In this document: positions 45,625 through 56,698 of the stretch, piece after piece
Layout of the letters: each line of letters starts with the position of its first letter
Position numbering within the stretch: position 1 is the stretch's first letter
DNA from: Macrosoma leucophasiata
Taxonomy: Eukaryota; Arthropoda; Insecta; Lepidoptera; Hedylidae
Assembly (NCBI GenBank): GCA_036365455.1
Contig: JAWQUS010000020.1
Location: 6,917,001-6,981,000, forward strand
DNA length: 64,000 bases
Direction of reading: 5' to 3'
The notes under the pieces: generated by a model
What the model was told of the DNA's origin: nothing
Databases searched by the model: none
The model's input: only the letters and a program-made list of their open reading frames with translations
Translations under genes and position numbers: made by a program

Positions 45625-46108
45625 TAAATAAATATAACTCCGTTAAGAAAAACTGACTTCAAAACTGAAAAGTAAAAAATAATAAAGATTTAATTGTAAT
45701 TAGGTATAAACTACCTATTATTTATATGTGCTATTTACTAATTAATAGGTTTGAAGTCGGTGCCAAGCCAAAAATCACTAAAGTAGGCATTTCATTGTAT
45801 TAAAACGTAACCTCACGCCTGTAATCCCCGAAGGGGTAGGCAGAGGTAAATGCATGAATTCAAGCATACATGCAAACACCCACGATTCGCCGGTTACGTT
45901 TTATGCAGTGTATTAATTTGCTCGTATTAATATTTAAGTGATTAAAATATATTTTTTTGTTTAAGACTTGGCACTGACTTCAAACCTTTTAGTAAATAGC
46001 ACATAAAAATAATAGGTAGTTTATACCTAATTACAATTAAATCTTTATTATTTTTTACTTTTCAGTTTTGAAGTCGGTTTTTCTTAACGTTGTTATATTT
46101 ATGTTTGT
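45625..46108. mobile_element. Fold-back element with about 140-bp arms
   Basis: The left arm (about 45625-45770) and right arm (about 45966-46108) are near-identical inverted copies. Shared words include CGTTAAGAAAAAC, GACTTCAAAACTGAAAAG, AATTAGGTATAAACTACC and TAATAGGTTTGAAGTC (with a 4-nt gap). The loop holds a truncated family B SINE. The identity of the arms implies a recent event or continuing repair. Confidence 0.88.
45793..45916 (-). mobile_element. Truncated family B SINE in the loop
   Basis: Only the 3' about 100 bp is present (minus strand: CCGGCGAATCGTGGGTG ... CCCCTTCGGGGATTACAGGC). CATTGTATTAA (45793-45803) and CAGTGTATTAA (45906-45916) flank it, a target duplication with one mismatch. 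This is the 5' truncation expected of target-primed integration. Confidence 0.85.
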
Positions 46109-46123
46109 GTATTTTTGAGCTAA

Positions 46124-46318
46124 TCCTACTAATATTATAAATGCGAAAGTAACTCTCTCTGTCTGTCTCTCTGTTACCTTTTCACATCCAAACGTCTGAA
46201 GCGATTTTAATGAAATTTGGATCTTATGGAATTGGATAGAGCTGACATGAAAGAACATAGGCTACTTAGTTATTTATAAAACGACATCCACGCTGGCGAA
46301 GCCGCAGGCAACAGCTAG
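46124..46318 (+). mobile_element. Helitron, 195 bp
   Basis: A|TCCTACTAATATTATAAATG at the 5' end, the body word CACATCCAAACGTCTGAAGCG, and CTGGCGAAGCCGCAGGCAAC then AGCTAG|T at the 3' end. This is a very common short lepidopteran Helitron type. Confidence 0.92.
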
Positions 46319-46639
46319 TATTAAATAAAGTTGGTGGCATTTTGTTTGATATAGGCTTATTACAGCGCCCGTGTATAGTGCAATAGAATAACAGTGCGAA
46401 AACACGTTTCGGGTTGCCTCCAAAACTTCATTGTAAATGTTCTGATAGAGTAGCCATCGCTTTACTCGAATTACTGACTGTGACTGACTGACTCTGACTT
46501 TTACGCTGCTTATTACGAATACGATATGTCTTACCAACTTGATACTGGCAACATGCGTAATAGCGATGCCATAATATTAAAAAAAGATTCGGATGAATTG
46601 AGAACCTCCTCCTTTTTTCGAAGTCGGTTAAAAAGAACC

Positions 46640-46800
46640 GCATCCACATGAATGTATTCATAGATCGGTCCACGCATGCCCTTCGCTCCTTACCGAGTGA
46701 TGAAAGGACGTGTGGGCCCGCTATTGTGGTTTGTCTCTCAACTAAACCCGAGAGCCGCCATTGCTCTCACCTGCGTTAGTGAAATGGTGCTGAAATACAC
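46640..46800. other. GC-richer unique patch
   Basis: ACGCATGCCCTTCGCTCCTTACC and GGACGTGTGGGCCCGC. Unique, no frame of note. Confidence 0.3.
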
Positions 46801-47715
46801 ATGTACTTAAAGGGATAGGTACTGTTGTTTTGTTACGTTGATGAAAAGTGGTTCGTTGTCTTATCATTTTCAATCATTTTAAATATCATATTACGTGCAA
46901 GCGTTACAACAGCGTAGGTACATATAATAAATACACTCTTTAGTCTTTTGTTAGAGAGTGAGTGAGTATTACATTGAACTAATATTTCGGCGTACGTATA
47001 TCGACTTTTAGAGATTTTCAGCTTTAAAATTTGGTTAGATCTGCAGAGAATCCCGAAGATTCCCGTTTTAAAATAAGGTCAATTTTAAGGTAAATTTCTA
47101 AGATACATCAACAATAGTGCTGTGAATGATGATTTATGGTTCCAAGCATACTCCGCCTTGTATACTTGTATACTTTATTTAATCGCTAGTTTTAATAGTA
47201 GGTACCTCGAATGTTATGACGCCTTGCACCATGCTCTTTTATTCCGTTTTATTTTAAGAATGATCAACATTTAGTTTAATTTATTTATACGACAGTTCGT
47301 ATGAAGGAACTAGACAAAGCTAATTGCGTTTAGATTTGCAAAGAAAGGTACGCCCACTAAACGCAAGGCTGTATGAAAGTGACACTTAATGAATCTACGG
47401 AATACACCTTATCCCAATCACGTACCAACATAATAATATGTCATATATTAAACCAAACGTAATTACATTAACGCCACTCTCAAAAACCAATCACATCTAA
47501 GCGCACAGATCGACTACCCGAGATTGAATTGCGAATCCACGTAATATATCAAAGGTAATCCGTTTAAGTTTAAGGGGCACTATATATCATGTGATGGTAC
47601 ATAGCCACCCCGCTGTTTGGTCGCCTAAGCAGGCTTCGTGTTTAGATGTTTGGTCCAAGAATTAATTCTCCATGAAGATTTTGATTATATATTATTTTTT
47701 TTTACAAAACAAAAT
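46801..47715. other. Unique AT-rich stretch
   Basis: No gene or repeat recognised. A small GC-richer patch lies at about 47570-47640. Confidence 0.4.
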
Positions 47716-47722
47716 TATATGG

Positions 47723-47940
47723 ACTGGAGGTAGAGCTCCAGAGCCGCTAAATAGTACTGACTGTTCAGCGCTATTGTGTTCTGATCAGGTGGTTATGTAC
47801 TGCTCTGCAATTTAACGTAACAAATTAGACCTCAGGAGTTTCAACGCAGGAGTTTTTATGTATATGTTTATAGGCTACAGTGTTCACTTATCATCAATGT
47901 GAATTTTATACTTGTTTGCCACTTCATAACAAAAAAATAT
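47723..47940 (+). repeat. Family A with internal deletion
   Basis: CTGGAGGTAGAGCTCCAGAG joins directly to CCGCTAAATAGTACTG, so about 50 bp is deleted. It ends TTTGCCACTTCATAAC then A-rich. Confidence 0.75.
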
Positions 47941-47984
47941 GATGTCTACATATTATATAATGTATACAGGCCTTAAAGCTCTAA

Positions 47985-48330
47985 TAATAATAATAATGGC
48001 AAATCATTATAAGTCCCACTGTTGGGCACGAGTCTCTCCCCTTCTGGGGGCTTACTCCACCACGGGCTCCAATGCGGGTTGGTGGAGATGCGGGTTAGTA
48101 GCCAACCCGCTGTCGGATGTTTTTTATTTAAACGGCCCATTAGGCCTCCTACAAAGTTTAACGACTGCTATCTATCGATAGCAACCGAGACCGACGGCTT
48201 AACGTGCCCTCTGAAGCACGGAAAAGCGCATTTTAATTTGCCACTAGCGGTCACCCATCACACACCCGACCGCACCCGTTTCGCTTAACCGAGGTCATGC
48301 GCGCTTCAGTACTTCACGCTTTAAAGCTCT
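47985..48330 (-). mobile_element. Family D retroposon
   Basis: On the minus strand it runs from GCGCGCATGACCTCGGTTAAGCG through GGGCACGTTAAGCCGTCGGTC to GTGCCCAACAGTGGGAC and a (TTA)n tail (AATAATAAT on plus). The CCCAGCAGTGGGAC ending and ATT-type tail resemble LINE-derived 3' ends. A sister copy is at 51.7 kb. The coding content is unclear. Confidence 0.7.
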
Positions 48331-48404
48331 AGGTACTTCTACCATATTTATCATCATTATTCATGTAGAAGTGCTAACTATCATTGGCATTCATTTTCAA
48401 ATTA

Positions 48405-48630
48405 AATTTATCATCTCCGCCAATGCCAGAGCTTATAACTCGCGCGGTAAGTTTTGTACGTGAACTAAGCATCGTGGGGGTGGCACAGGGGGTAACATTT
48501 TCCTGTTTGAAGGCACACGTCGCAAAGGGAAATCCTGTACAGGACAGAGCTCTAAAATTGCCCGCTCGCTCTACGCAGGTATCTGCCTATCAGTGTACCG
48601 ATAGCAATATATCCATCAATTTACTTTTTT
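48405..48630. other. GC-richer unique patch
   Basis: CTTATAACTCGCGCGGTAAG, GTGGGGGTGGCACAGGGGG and GCCCGCTCGCTCTACGC. A plus frame (48384-48650) crosses it without domain motifs. Not repeated in the window. Confidence 0.3.
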
Positions 48631-48686
48631 CTATATCTATAATAATATGAATCACGTGCGTGAGAGAGATAAAATATTATTAATAA

Positions 48687-48717
48687 TCATTGATATACAA
48701 AAATTGTATATCAATGA
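48687..48717. repeat. Perfect 14-bp hairpin
   Basis: TCATTGATATACAA is mirrored at 48704-48717 around AAA. Confidence 0.9.
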
Positions 48718-48837
48718 CATGCATGCATTTATTTTAGTATCTGCAGATATAATTCATCGGATAATACAGACTGAAATGAACCTTATTAGTTTAGCACCGA
48801 AAACTACGCAATATACGTACGAGAATTTTTAGTTTTG

Positions 48838-49370
48838 CTAGTGGTAGAATTCCAATGCTGGAGATCGAGGGCGCATGCACCACTGCATTAGCTAATCTGT
48901 CTGCCGCCAAATAGTAGTGATCAGCACTTTTTTTTGGTGTACCGGTTAGATTGTAATGTATGGCCCCGTAACAACCCGAGAGGCAACGCATGGGCAATGG
49001 ACTTTTCGTGTAGATGTCTGTAGGAAGTCATCACTTGCCATCCATATTTATTCGCTCGCGGGCGTAGGCTCCACCGCATTACCTAATATACTTGCCGCTA
49101 AATGGTATTGTTCAGCACTATCGTGTTCCGGTCAGGTGTTAATAATGTACGGCCCTGTAATTTTCGGCACAGAGGCATAACACCTTAAGCCTCAGGAGTG
49201 GCAACGCATCTGCATTTTAACCTTGGTCTTTGTGTGAGTGTCTATAGGCTACAGTCATCACCTAACATCAATGTGAACTGCATGCTTGTTTGCCACTTCC
49301 ATAAATTAAAAAAAAAAAAAAATATGTATTGTATGCTTGTTTGCCAACATCATTATTAAATAAAATTACT
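48838..49370 (+). repeat. Family A second-subfamily copy, split by a nested copy
   Basis: The host copy runs from CTAGTGGTAGAATTCCAATG to TCACTTGCCATCC at about 49043 and resumes at GTATGCTTGTTTGCCAAC at about 49331. The second-subfamily signature is GGCCCCGTAACAAC. The gap is filled by a first-subfamily copy with its own tail and target duplication. Confidence 0.88.
49044..49330 (+). mobile_element. Nested family A copy with 9-bp target duplication
   Basis: The insert is 49053-49321. It lacks about the first 25 bp of the family (it begins CGCTCGCGGGCGTAGG) and ends CATAAATT plus about 15 A. ATATTTATT (49044-49052) and ATATGTATT (49322-49330) flank it, one mismatch. 5' truncation, an A tail and a duplication together indicate target-primed retroposition. 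Confidence 0.9.
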
Positions 49371-49841
49371 TGGAGTAAGGCATTTTAAAAAACAGTGTAC
49401 CTAGACAGCGTTATTTCTGCGAACCCTACACACGCCTCGACCACATGCCCCGCACTGAAGGGGTACTGATTGCAAACGCATGCAAACCCATGTTTAACTT
49501 TACTCTTACTAATCTTTCTTCTCATTCTTTGCTTTTGTCGATGTCTGTTGTTATATCCCTTTTTAAAGTGAAACCAGCAAGAATTCACATTTACGTGTCG
49601 CGTAAATCTCAAATTAATTGTTTTTAGTGGTTAGTGGAGTTTACAATCTATGCTTTATGTTATAATTTAAAAATATTAAAATGCCATCAAAACAAATATG
49701 TACATTCAATTTTATATAATAATACTAAGATTAACTACTAATAGCTAAGTGATAATATTACTTTTAAAAAAACTCTACTTGCCATGTTAACTGAATTATT
49801 ATTGTGCTAAACAAAAAAATGTAGGCAAAGTACTCATTTGT

Positions 49842-49976
49842 TTTTTTTTATGTAATGACACCTTCATTAGTAGTAAGCAAGCATGCAGTTCACATTGATA
49901 TTAAGTGATGCAGCCTATATACATCTACACAAAAACCAGAGATCTAAATGCAGATATCTAGCCACTCCTGGAACGA
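49842..49976 (-). repeat. Family A, 3' half
   Basis: T-run, then AAGCAAGCATGCAGTTCACATTG, CATCTACACAAAAACCAG and GCCACTCCTGG. Truncated after that. Confidence 0.7.
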
Positions 49977-50660
49977 ACCGTCAATATTCATCTTAATATT
50001 TTTTATAATTTGGTAATATGAATACAGGTTAAGCTATTACAAATCGAATTCATACATGTAGAAATACCATAAAATTGTAACAAATACACATCAAAACAGA
50101 AAGCAATATCTACTTGAAAATACTCGTATATGAAAGATCGATAAACAATTAATAAAATATACCCGACACATCAATGTCAAACAACGCTAACATCTTTTGT
50201 CGGATCGATGGGAAAAAATAACTGAGAATCCAACCAGTGCATAACCCTTTCGACTTTTTCACTATAGAACTCATTTAAATCTCGAAGCATCCCTTGCACC
50301 GATGCACCTTGTTGCAAATTAACCCTAAAAAAGTGTGACCCCAAAGATCCGTGGGTAAAAAAGTTTTATCATTTTTTTTATTACACCATATTGAAATGAG
50401 ACACCGGGTTCGCATATAAAATTGGTCTTTTTATGCGCAGTGAAAGGGTTAGACACGTCGGATGTGCATTGAATATTTTTTAATTTGGTGATGGGTACAA
50501 AAGTACCCTTTGCTACTGTGGTTCGGGATGGTTCGTTATGTCGGTGTTAAAGTCGGATTTGTGTGCAAAACGATGATTAAGTTGCATTTTGATCAATTGA
50601 AAAGTGAAATACTTCTAATATAATATCACCAACACAACTTAATTTTTTTTAGGTTTTATT
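49977..50660. other. Unique AT-rich stretch
   Basis: No gene or repeat recognised. Confidence 0.4.
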
Positions 50661-50666
50661 ATAAAA

Positions 50667-50939
50667 CTAGCTGTGCCCGCGACTTCGCCCGCGTGAGAAT
50701 ATATGATTGTTCAGTATCTACCCGGACTAAGTCGTGGGTGCAGCTAGTATAAAAGTAGTCTAAGCTACTCCTTATTACATCAGCTATCTGCCATACAGAC
50801 CGACAGACAGACAGACAGACAAAAAATGAAAAAAATGTTGTTTTGGTATATGTACTGGGTATACATACATATGCGTTTAGTAAAAAGCGGTTATTTTTAT
50901 ATTACAAACAGACACTCCAATTTCATTTATTTGTATAGA
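50667..50939 (-). mobile_element. Helitron, 273 bp, minus strand
   Basis: On the minus strand: A|TCTATACAAATAAATGAAATT at the 5' end, and GGGCGAAGTCGCGGGCACAG then CTAG|T at the 3' end. It contains an (ACAG)n/(GTCT)n run at about 50800-50821. Classic short lepidopteran Helitron. Confidence 0.9.
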
Positions 50940-51044
50940 TAATCTAATGTTTTAGATTCTCTTAGGTACTTTATAGCATAAACATGGCTTAGATGCATGA
51001 TAGTACTTGTATTGTCTTCGTCAAATCGTCGTTTTTTTTATTGT

Positions 51045-51207
51045 ACCAAGGTGCTATACAAGCACGCGTTACATATGCATATTAAGTTATGACTGCAGCC
51101 TGTAGATATCTACACAAAAACCAGAGGTCAAAATGCAGATGTGTTGCCATCCCTGGGACCTCAGTTGTTATGTCTCTGTGATATATATTACGGGACCATA
51201 CATTGAA
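51045..51207 (-). repeat. Family A, second subfamily, 3' half
   Basis: GACTGCAGCCTGTAGATATC, GTCAAAATGCAGATGTG and ATTACGGGACCATACATTG in order; the 5' half is missing. Confidence 0.7.
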
Positions 51208-51354
51208 AAGGACTTAAAGGAATAAAAGAAAAAGGAAAGAATAAAACAAACTTAAAGGAAAGGAAAAGGGACAAAACACATAAATCATATACAGTACCCA
51301 GCAAGAAATAATGCACATCGAGCTTACGAAAGAGACAATCGGCTAAATTCGACT

Positions 51355-51570
51355 TCGTAGAGCGTTATCTCTGCTGCACGCTGCCCACGTAAGCACTGAT
51401 AGTCCGATATTGGTCAAAACTCGATCAAAATGGTCAACAAACGTCACATAGTAATAGGGTATAGGTATAGGTTTTTTTTTTAATCTAAATTTATTTGGAG
51501 GCTTTTGTCCACTGGAGGATATGTCAGCCCCAAGGTAAGGTGCGAAAGAGATAACGCTCTGCAGACCCGA
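51355..51570 (-). mobile_element. Possible LINE tail with inverted AGAGCGTTATCTCT
   Basis: AGAGCGTTATCTCT occurs at about 51359 and inverted at about 51549. CTTTTGTCCACTGGAGGATATG (about 51502) resembles the reverse of a LINE 3' end (TCCAGTGGAC). Poly-T at 51471 fits a minus-strand tail. Confidence 0.4.
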
Positions 51571-51696
51571 AATAGACCGAAGTGTCCTTCCTAATGTCGA
51601 TGTGGAATATTTATTGTTGGATACTGTAACACATAAGTAGTACAGCTGTAACTATGGTGCCTAGAACCAAGCTCGGACACCTTAGCCCTTAATTAA

Positions 51697-52068
51697 TAAT
51701 ATAATAATAATAATGGCAACCCATTATACGTCCCACTGCTGGGCACGAGTCTCTCTCCTTTTTGGGGGAGGCCTGGAGCTTACTCCACCACGCTACTTCA
51801 ATGCGGGTTGGTGGAGATACCGGGTTAGTGACCAACCCGCTGTCGGAGGTTTTCAAACCGCCCATAAGGCCTCCGACAAGGTTTAACGACTGCTATCTAT
51901 CGATAATAACCGGGACCGACGGCTTAACGTGCCCTCCGAAGCACGGAAACGGCATTTTTTAATTTGCCACTAGCGGTCACCCATCACACACCCGCAACCG
52001 TGCCCGTATCGCTTAACCGAGTAGATCGCTTACGATCTACACCAGCCGCGGGGCCATGCGCGCTTTCC
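51697..52068 (-). mobile_element. Family D retroposon, second copy
   Basis: Collinear with the 47.99 kb copy: CCCACTGCTGGGCACGAGTCTC, CCAACCCGCTGTCGG, GACGGCTTAACGTGCCCTCC and TTTGCCACTAGCGGTCACCC, with the (ATA)n run at its plus-strand left end. A small palindrome GTAGATCGCTTACGATCTAC lies at about 52021. Confidence 0.75.
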
Positions 52069-52099
52069 TTAATTAAGCAGTTAATTATCAGGCACTTAT

Positions 52100-52200
52100 C
52101 AAAATTCAATATTCAAAAATATTCAAATCATTTATTTCAAATTGGTCTACAAGGACACTTTTGCACCGTCGGGTTATAAGCTACCTAGAGATAATGACTT
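52100..52200 (-). mobile_element. LINE 3' tail fragment
   Basis: TTCAATATTCAAAAATATTC, then CATTTATTTCAAATTGGTC and ACACTTTTGCACC. This is the reverse of a Jockey-like LINE tail and matches the fragment at 44.74 kb. Confidence 0.65.
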
Positions 52201-52835
52201 TTAATAATAATCAAATAGGTATTCATAAATACCAATTTAATAATAATATTTAGCCGATATGGAAATCATCAAATTTTTCAATTCCTTCATACCTAGAAGT
52301 AAAAGAAAAATCTGTTCGTCATAATCATAGTCATTCACTTAGCAGAGTTCCAATCACCAATATAAACTAAGTACTCACACTTACACTTCAATCGTACACG
52401 TAATTCAATAGGCCCACAAAAATGAAGTCGTCCATTGTCAACACAAACTACAGATAAAATCAACAATTTCACACTCGTTGCCTCTCTCATTCACATAGAT
52501 ACACCGAGTGTTTTATTTGATAGATAACATCGGACCAGTTCCAACATTGGTCCCAACTGACATTATGTTCAAGAGTCCTTGTGCCTATTGACTTATTGGG
52601 AACGACTGATGATAAATTATTTACGTTTTCAATGATTAACAAAGCAAACGCTGAAGTTGGAAAGAGAGGCTTTAAAAAAGATTAATCTTCGTTATTGAAC
52701 TTACGCCTCTTTCGGTGATGGTAAGATTTCGATCACTGAGCTGGAGAATGTAGTCATCTCCTGTTTATTTTAATTTATGTGTGGCCTCATATTTTTTTTT
52801 ATATAATGCAAGTGGCAAACAACAGGTAGTAAAGA
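52201..52835. other. Unique AT-rich stretch
   Basis: No gene recognised. A short family A tail-like word (ATAATGCAAGTGGCAAACAAC) lies at about 52804-52824. Confidence 0.4.
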
Positions 52836-52843
52836 GCAAGTCA

Positions 52844-52873
52844 TATTTCTTTATAGGTACCTATAAAGAAATA
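52844..52873. repeat. Perfect 30-bp palindrome
   Basis: TATTTCTTTATAGGT and its exact reverse complement, no loop, centred on GGTACC. It overlaps the left target duplication of the family B copy that follows. Confidence 0.95.
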
Positions 52874-53183
52874 CGACTACACACTACTACTACGCTGAGG
52901 TCCTGGGTTCGATTCCCGGGTAGGGGGTTATCAGAGATAATGGTGAAAAAGCCTTTATCTCTGGTTCTATTGGGATTTTTCAATTTTCTAGAAATTTCCC
53001 AGTACCTCAAAGTTTGGTAATGTGCCCGGAGATGTCAACAGGCTCGCCACCTGTTACATGGGCCAAAACGTAACCGGCGAATCGTGGGTGTTTGCATGTA
53101 TGCTTGAATGCATGCATTTACCTCTGCCTACCCCTTCGGGGATTACAGGCGTGAAGAAGTTACGTACCTATATAGAGAAATAC
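52857..53183 (+). mobile_element. Family B SINE, slightly 5'-truncated, with target duplication
   Basis: Starts within the tRNA-like head (CTACTACTACGCTGAGGTCC), keeps GGGTTCGATTCCCGGG, and ends CTCTGCCTACCCCTTCGGGG...GTTAC. GTACCTATAAAGAAATAC (52857-52874) and GTACCTATATAGAGAAATAC (53164-53183) flank it, differing by 2 bp. Confidence 0.9.
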
Positions 53184-53855
53184 CTATGGAATATTTTGTC
53201 ACTACATAATAACAATAGGTATCTGAATTTAAATAAACTATTCTAAAAAAATAACATTTGACGAATATTCATTAGTATAGGAAACCCGTGCGCAAGAAAT
53301 TCTAAATTAGTAATACATTACAAGTTTAGGTATAAGGATAAACCTAAAACTATACAAATAAAAAATGTTTTAAGTCCGCAAATAAAATGAAATACATTAA
53401 ATTGCGCTCACCATAAATTTACTCCACAAAAATATTATTTGTAATGCCCACAAAACAGCAAACAAGCCACGTGGAAAGCCATAAATTTTTCTTAACCCGT
53501 CACCAACTGTTGTCTAACTCCGTCGCCGCGTCACTCCCCCGGCATTGGCGGGACATACGCTGCTATTTACCAATAACCCTCACTGACCCTTAACCCTTCT
53601 ACCTAAATATGACCTCTCGGACCCAACCTTATTGTGTAGCGAATTAATCGGCTGGTATCCCCATTGTAGTGGACATTGCCCACCCGTTACCGAGTGCGTG
53701 CATTGTGTTTATATAAAACTTTTTAAGTGCAGCAGTTTAGGGTTGGACGGGGTTGCGAATTTCGCGGACATGGCCAGAGTCAAAACCAGTTTTAGATGCA
53801 CACATAGCAAAAATATTTTTCCGTTAGAAATTAGAACTGAGATTTTCTTTTTTTT
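53184..53855. other. Unique stretch; GC-richer patch at about 53500-53640
   Basis: No gene. The patch (CCGTCGCCGCGTCACTCCCCCGG in pieces) is unique. Confidence 0.35.
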
Positions 53856-53861
53856 TTATAT

Positions 53862-54131
53862 AAGGAAGGTGAGAAACAAGCATGCAGCTCACATTGATGT
53901 TAAGTGATAACTGCAGCCTATAGACATCTACGTAAAAACTAGAGGTCAATGATGCGTTGCCACCCCTGAGAGCTAAGGTGTCATGTCTCTGTGATAGTTA
54001 TTACGGGTCCATACATTACCATCACACCAGAACACGATAGTGCCGAACGAACACTACCATTTAGCCGGCAGATAGGTTAGGTAATGCGGTGGTGCCTCTA
54101 CGCCCTACACTTGGAAGTCTACCACCAGTGA
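53862..54131 (-). repeat. Family A, second subfamily, full-length
   Basis: GAGAAACAAGCATGCAGCTC through AAGTCTACCACCAGTG. Small indels in the 5' part. Confidence 0.87.
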
Positions 54132-54167
54132 AAAATAATGTTTAAATATCTTCATGTTTTTATTAAA

Positions 54168-54305
54168 TCTCTAAGAGGGAGATCAAGCAGACGGGCCACC
54201 TGATGGAAAGTGTAACCGTCGCCTATGAACATTTGCTACACCAGAAGAGTTTTCAACGCGCTGCCAGCCCTGAAGGACTCTTTTGACGCCATTTTTGAGA
54301 ACGAT
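54168..54305 (-). mobile_element. Jockey/CR1-like LINE 3' end
   Basis: On the minus strand: AAAAATGGCGTCAAAAGAGTCC, TTCAGGGCTGGCAGCGCG, ATAGGCGACGGTTAC and AGGTGGCCCGTCTGC. This matches the segment following the reverse transcriptase remnant at 60.3 kb. Confidence 0.75.
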
Positions 54306-55712
54306 GGTAGAGACCGATCAGTAAATTGATGGATACTATAAGTAGGTAGGTACTAATGAGTCGTCGAGACCAAAGACATTCTTTTAAATGAACATAGATT
54401 TATTTTTATTCATGTTAATTCAGATCTTTTTTATACCATATCTACCCCAAAGTATCGATCCGACTAACAAAAAATCACATGTGTGACGCTCATATATGAT
54501 GCAGTCTTTATCATCGAATATTTGTATTCAATAATAAAATGCACAGAATCAAATGAAAACAGCCATTTAAATAAACGGAAGTATATAACGCCTTACTTGC
54601 GATTTAAATTTTATTCATCCTAAACCCTGTCAGTCAAACTGCCATAGAAAGGATCAACGCGAAAGGTGTGCGTAGCCGCTTATGCAAATTTTTCAACGGA
54701 TTCAATCCAATTTAGACTTTATTGTCTTCAAATAAAATTCATATTTCTAAACTCGATGTGCGGATAAAAATAATATCAGCATTGAATAAATCCCGCACTC
54801 AAATACAGTCATATTCGCATTAGATATAACGATCAAATCTGTAAACAGTTTCTAATACTTACAACCTTTCAAATGGGACTTCATTCTAATTTGCATGGCG
54901 CATTGTTGTAGAAGTTTTACTTTTTTAAATGGCCACAAAAGGTTTTTTTTAATAAACAACATTGCGAATGCAGAATTTGAAAGTAGAACATCTGCCGTTC
55001 AGAAAGGGCTTGCATCGGGTTGCCGGTATGCAAAAATTTGAATATTGCATAATGTTACAGTTTATTGTGTACCTGGATTTGCTATTATTAATACCGAGGA
55101 ATACAGTCCTGATCTCAATCCACTGCGATTATTGATTTGACAATAAATTAATACTGGCCTTCCTTATTTATGAACCTAACATAAGTTTTGGAGTTTACTT
55201 TTTGTGCTTATATTCAACTCAATGTTACAAATTATCTGAAAAGTACGAAAGTAAATTTATGAATTATATTAGGATATTCAGCAATGACAACGTAGGTAGG
55301 TACCTATATATCTACATAGTTTTTGGTACTAATTAAAAATGATAGATACCTACATCTACCTACCTAATCATTAATTCGCAATAGGTAAACACGTGCGAGT
55401 GAAATTGAAGATATTTAAGGAAAGAGGAATAAAAAACTTGCTTCGGCCAGGATTTGATGCTGCAAACTCTGGAATATTCTAATGGCTAGTACTCTCACAC
55501 CAAGTTCGCTACGGAGTGAGCAGAGGACTTAAGGGACCAATCGTCTCTTTACATTAAAACCACTTGTGTTATTTCTTTAGAGAAATCATTGGACATGTTT
55601 TAATTTTAAATTATTTGTGAAAAATAGTAACGGTGAACAAATTAATCACCTATGCTAAATTGCTAATGGTTGCCTCGTCTCGGAAAAGTTATCCTATTGT
55701 TTTGGGTGTCAT
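54306..55712. other. Unique AT-rich stretch
   Basis: No gene or repeat recognised; dense GTAGGTA/TACCTAC words at about 55290-55370. Confidence 0.4.
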
Positions 55713-55715
55713 CGA

Positions 55716-55928
55716 AGTGGCAAACAAGCATACAGTTCACATTGATGTTAAGTGATGACTGTAGCCTTTAGACACTCACACGAAGACCAAGGTCAAAATG
55801 CAGATGCGTAACCATTCCTGTGGCCTAAGGTGTTATGCCTCTGTGCCGGAAATCACAGGGCCGTACATTACCACCTGACTGAAACACAATAGTGCTGAAC
55901 ACTACCATTTAACGGCAAGTAAATTAAA
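55716..55928 (-). repeat. Family A, 5'-truncated
   Basis: AGTGGCAAACAAGCATACAG through ACCATTTAACGGCAAG. About 70 bp of the family 5' end is missing. Confidence 0.82.
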
Positions 55929-56357
55929 AAATGTATATACCTAACTATCATTATAGGATATATCTATGTATTTAAGTACACAATTTACAACGAATAATCA
56001 GGTTAAGATCATTGATATTCAGGAGGGGATGGCCCTAAAAAAACCTAAGATTCAGGTTAAAAAAATGAAGTAAGAAGAAGCTTTAAACCTATAAACAGGT
56101 CAGTAGACAAGCAATAGGTGAACAAGTCCTAAAAGATTACACAATTTTTAAAAGAAGTGAGCTAGATTTTCTTGTTGTAGAGTTTTTTGGAAGGACTCAC
56201 AAGTGTAAGCTTTTATCGCATCACTTAATGTACCAATCTGGCATAAATACGACATTATTCTTTCTTGACACTAGGTACGTACCTACTTACTTTTTATTTG
56301 AGGTGGACAATACGATACAACATTTATGTGTTAATAAATAATAGTAATCATACGTGA

Positions 56358-56662
56358 TTTTTTTTTTTTTTTTAATCTCCATCTAAAGAGCTTGGTCAAA
56401 GACCATGACGCTCTATACGTTCACATGAATTACATTCTTCATTTAAAAAAATAATTAAACAACATTAGCTCATTGACAATTGATATAGTTGCAACAGTAT
56501 TCTGGCGTCATCCGTAGTAGGATCTGCCAGGACACTGTTGCAATGTCCTATTTCTAATGAAGCCCTGCGATGAGCCTCACCTCGAACACATTCAACCAAA
56601 ATATGGTATACGTCTTCCATACGTGAATTATACTGGTGACAAGGAATATCATGAAACTAGTG
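56358..56662 (-). pseudogene. R1/I-like LINE C-terminus with poly-A tail
   Basis: The minus-strand frame ending at the stop at 56465 reads CHQYNSRMEDVYHILVEC, a cysteine-histidine knuckle (C...H...C) typical of the end of I/R1/Jockey-type reverse transcriptases, then RRASLE, VLADPTTDDARILLQLYQLS and a stop. About 90 bp of 3' UTR follows, ending in a poly-A run (T-run at 56360-56374). Upstream domains are absent. Confidence 0.75.
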
Positions 56663-56698
56663 AAATATTTTTTACAATAATTTGAAAAAAATATGTAT

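Larger units (their letters stand above)
45056..46632. mobile_element. Nested composite bounded by inverted GAAGTCGGTTAAAAA ends
   Basis: TTTTTAACCGAGTTCAAAAA...GGTTCTCAATTC at about 45057-45095 is mirrored by GAATTGAGAACC...TTCGAAGTCGGTTAAAAAG at about 46592-46633. Between them lie a 22-bp perfect hairpin, a long-armed inverted repeat (45625-46108) with a family B insertion in its loop, and a Helitron. Whether the outer ends belong to one element or are two inverted insertions of the same repeat cannot be settled here. Confidence 0.5.
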
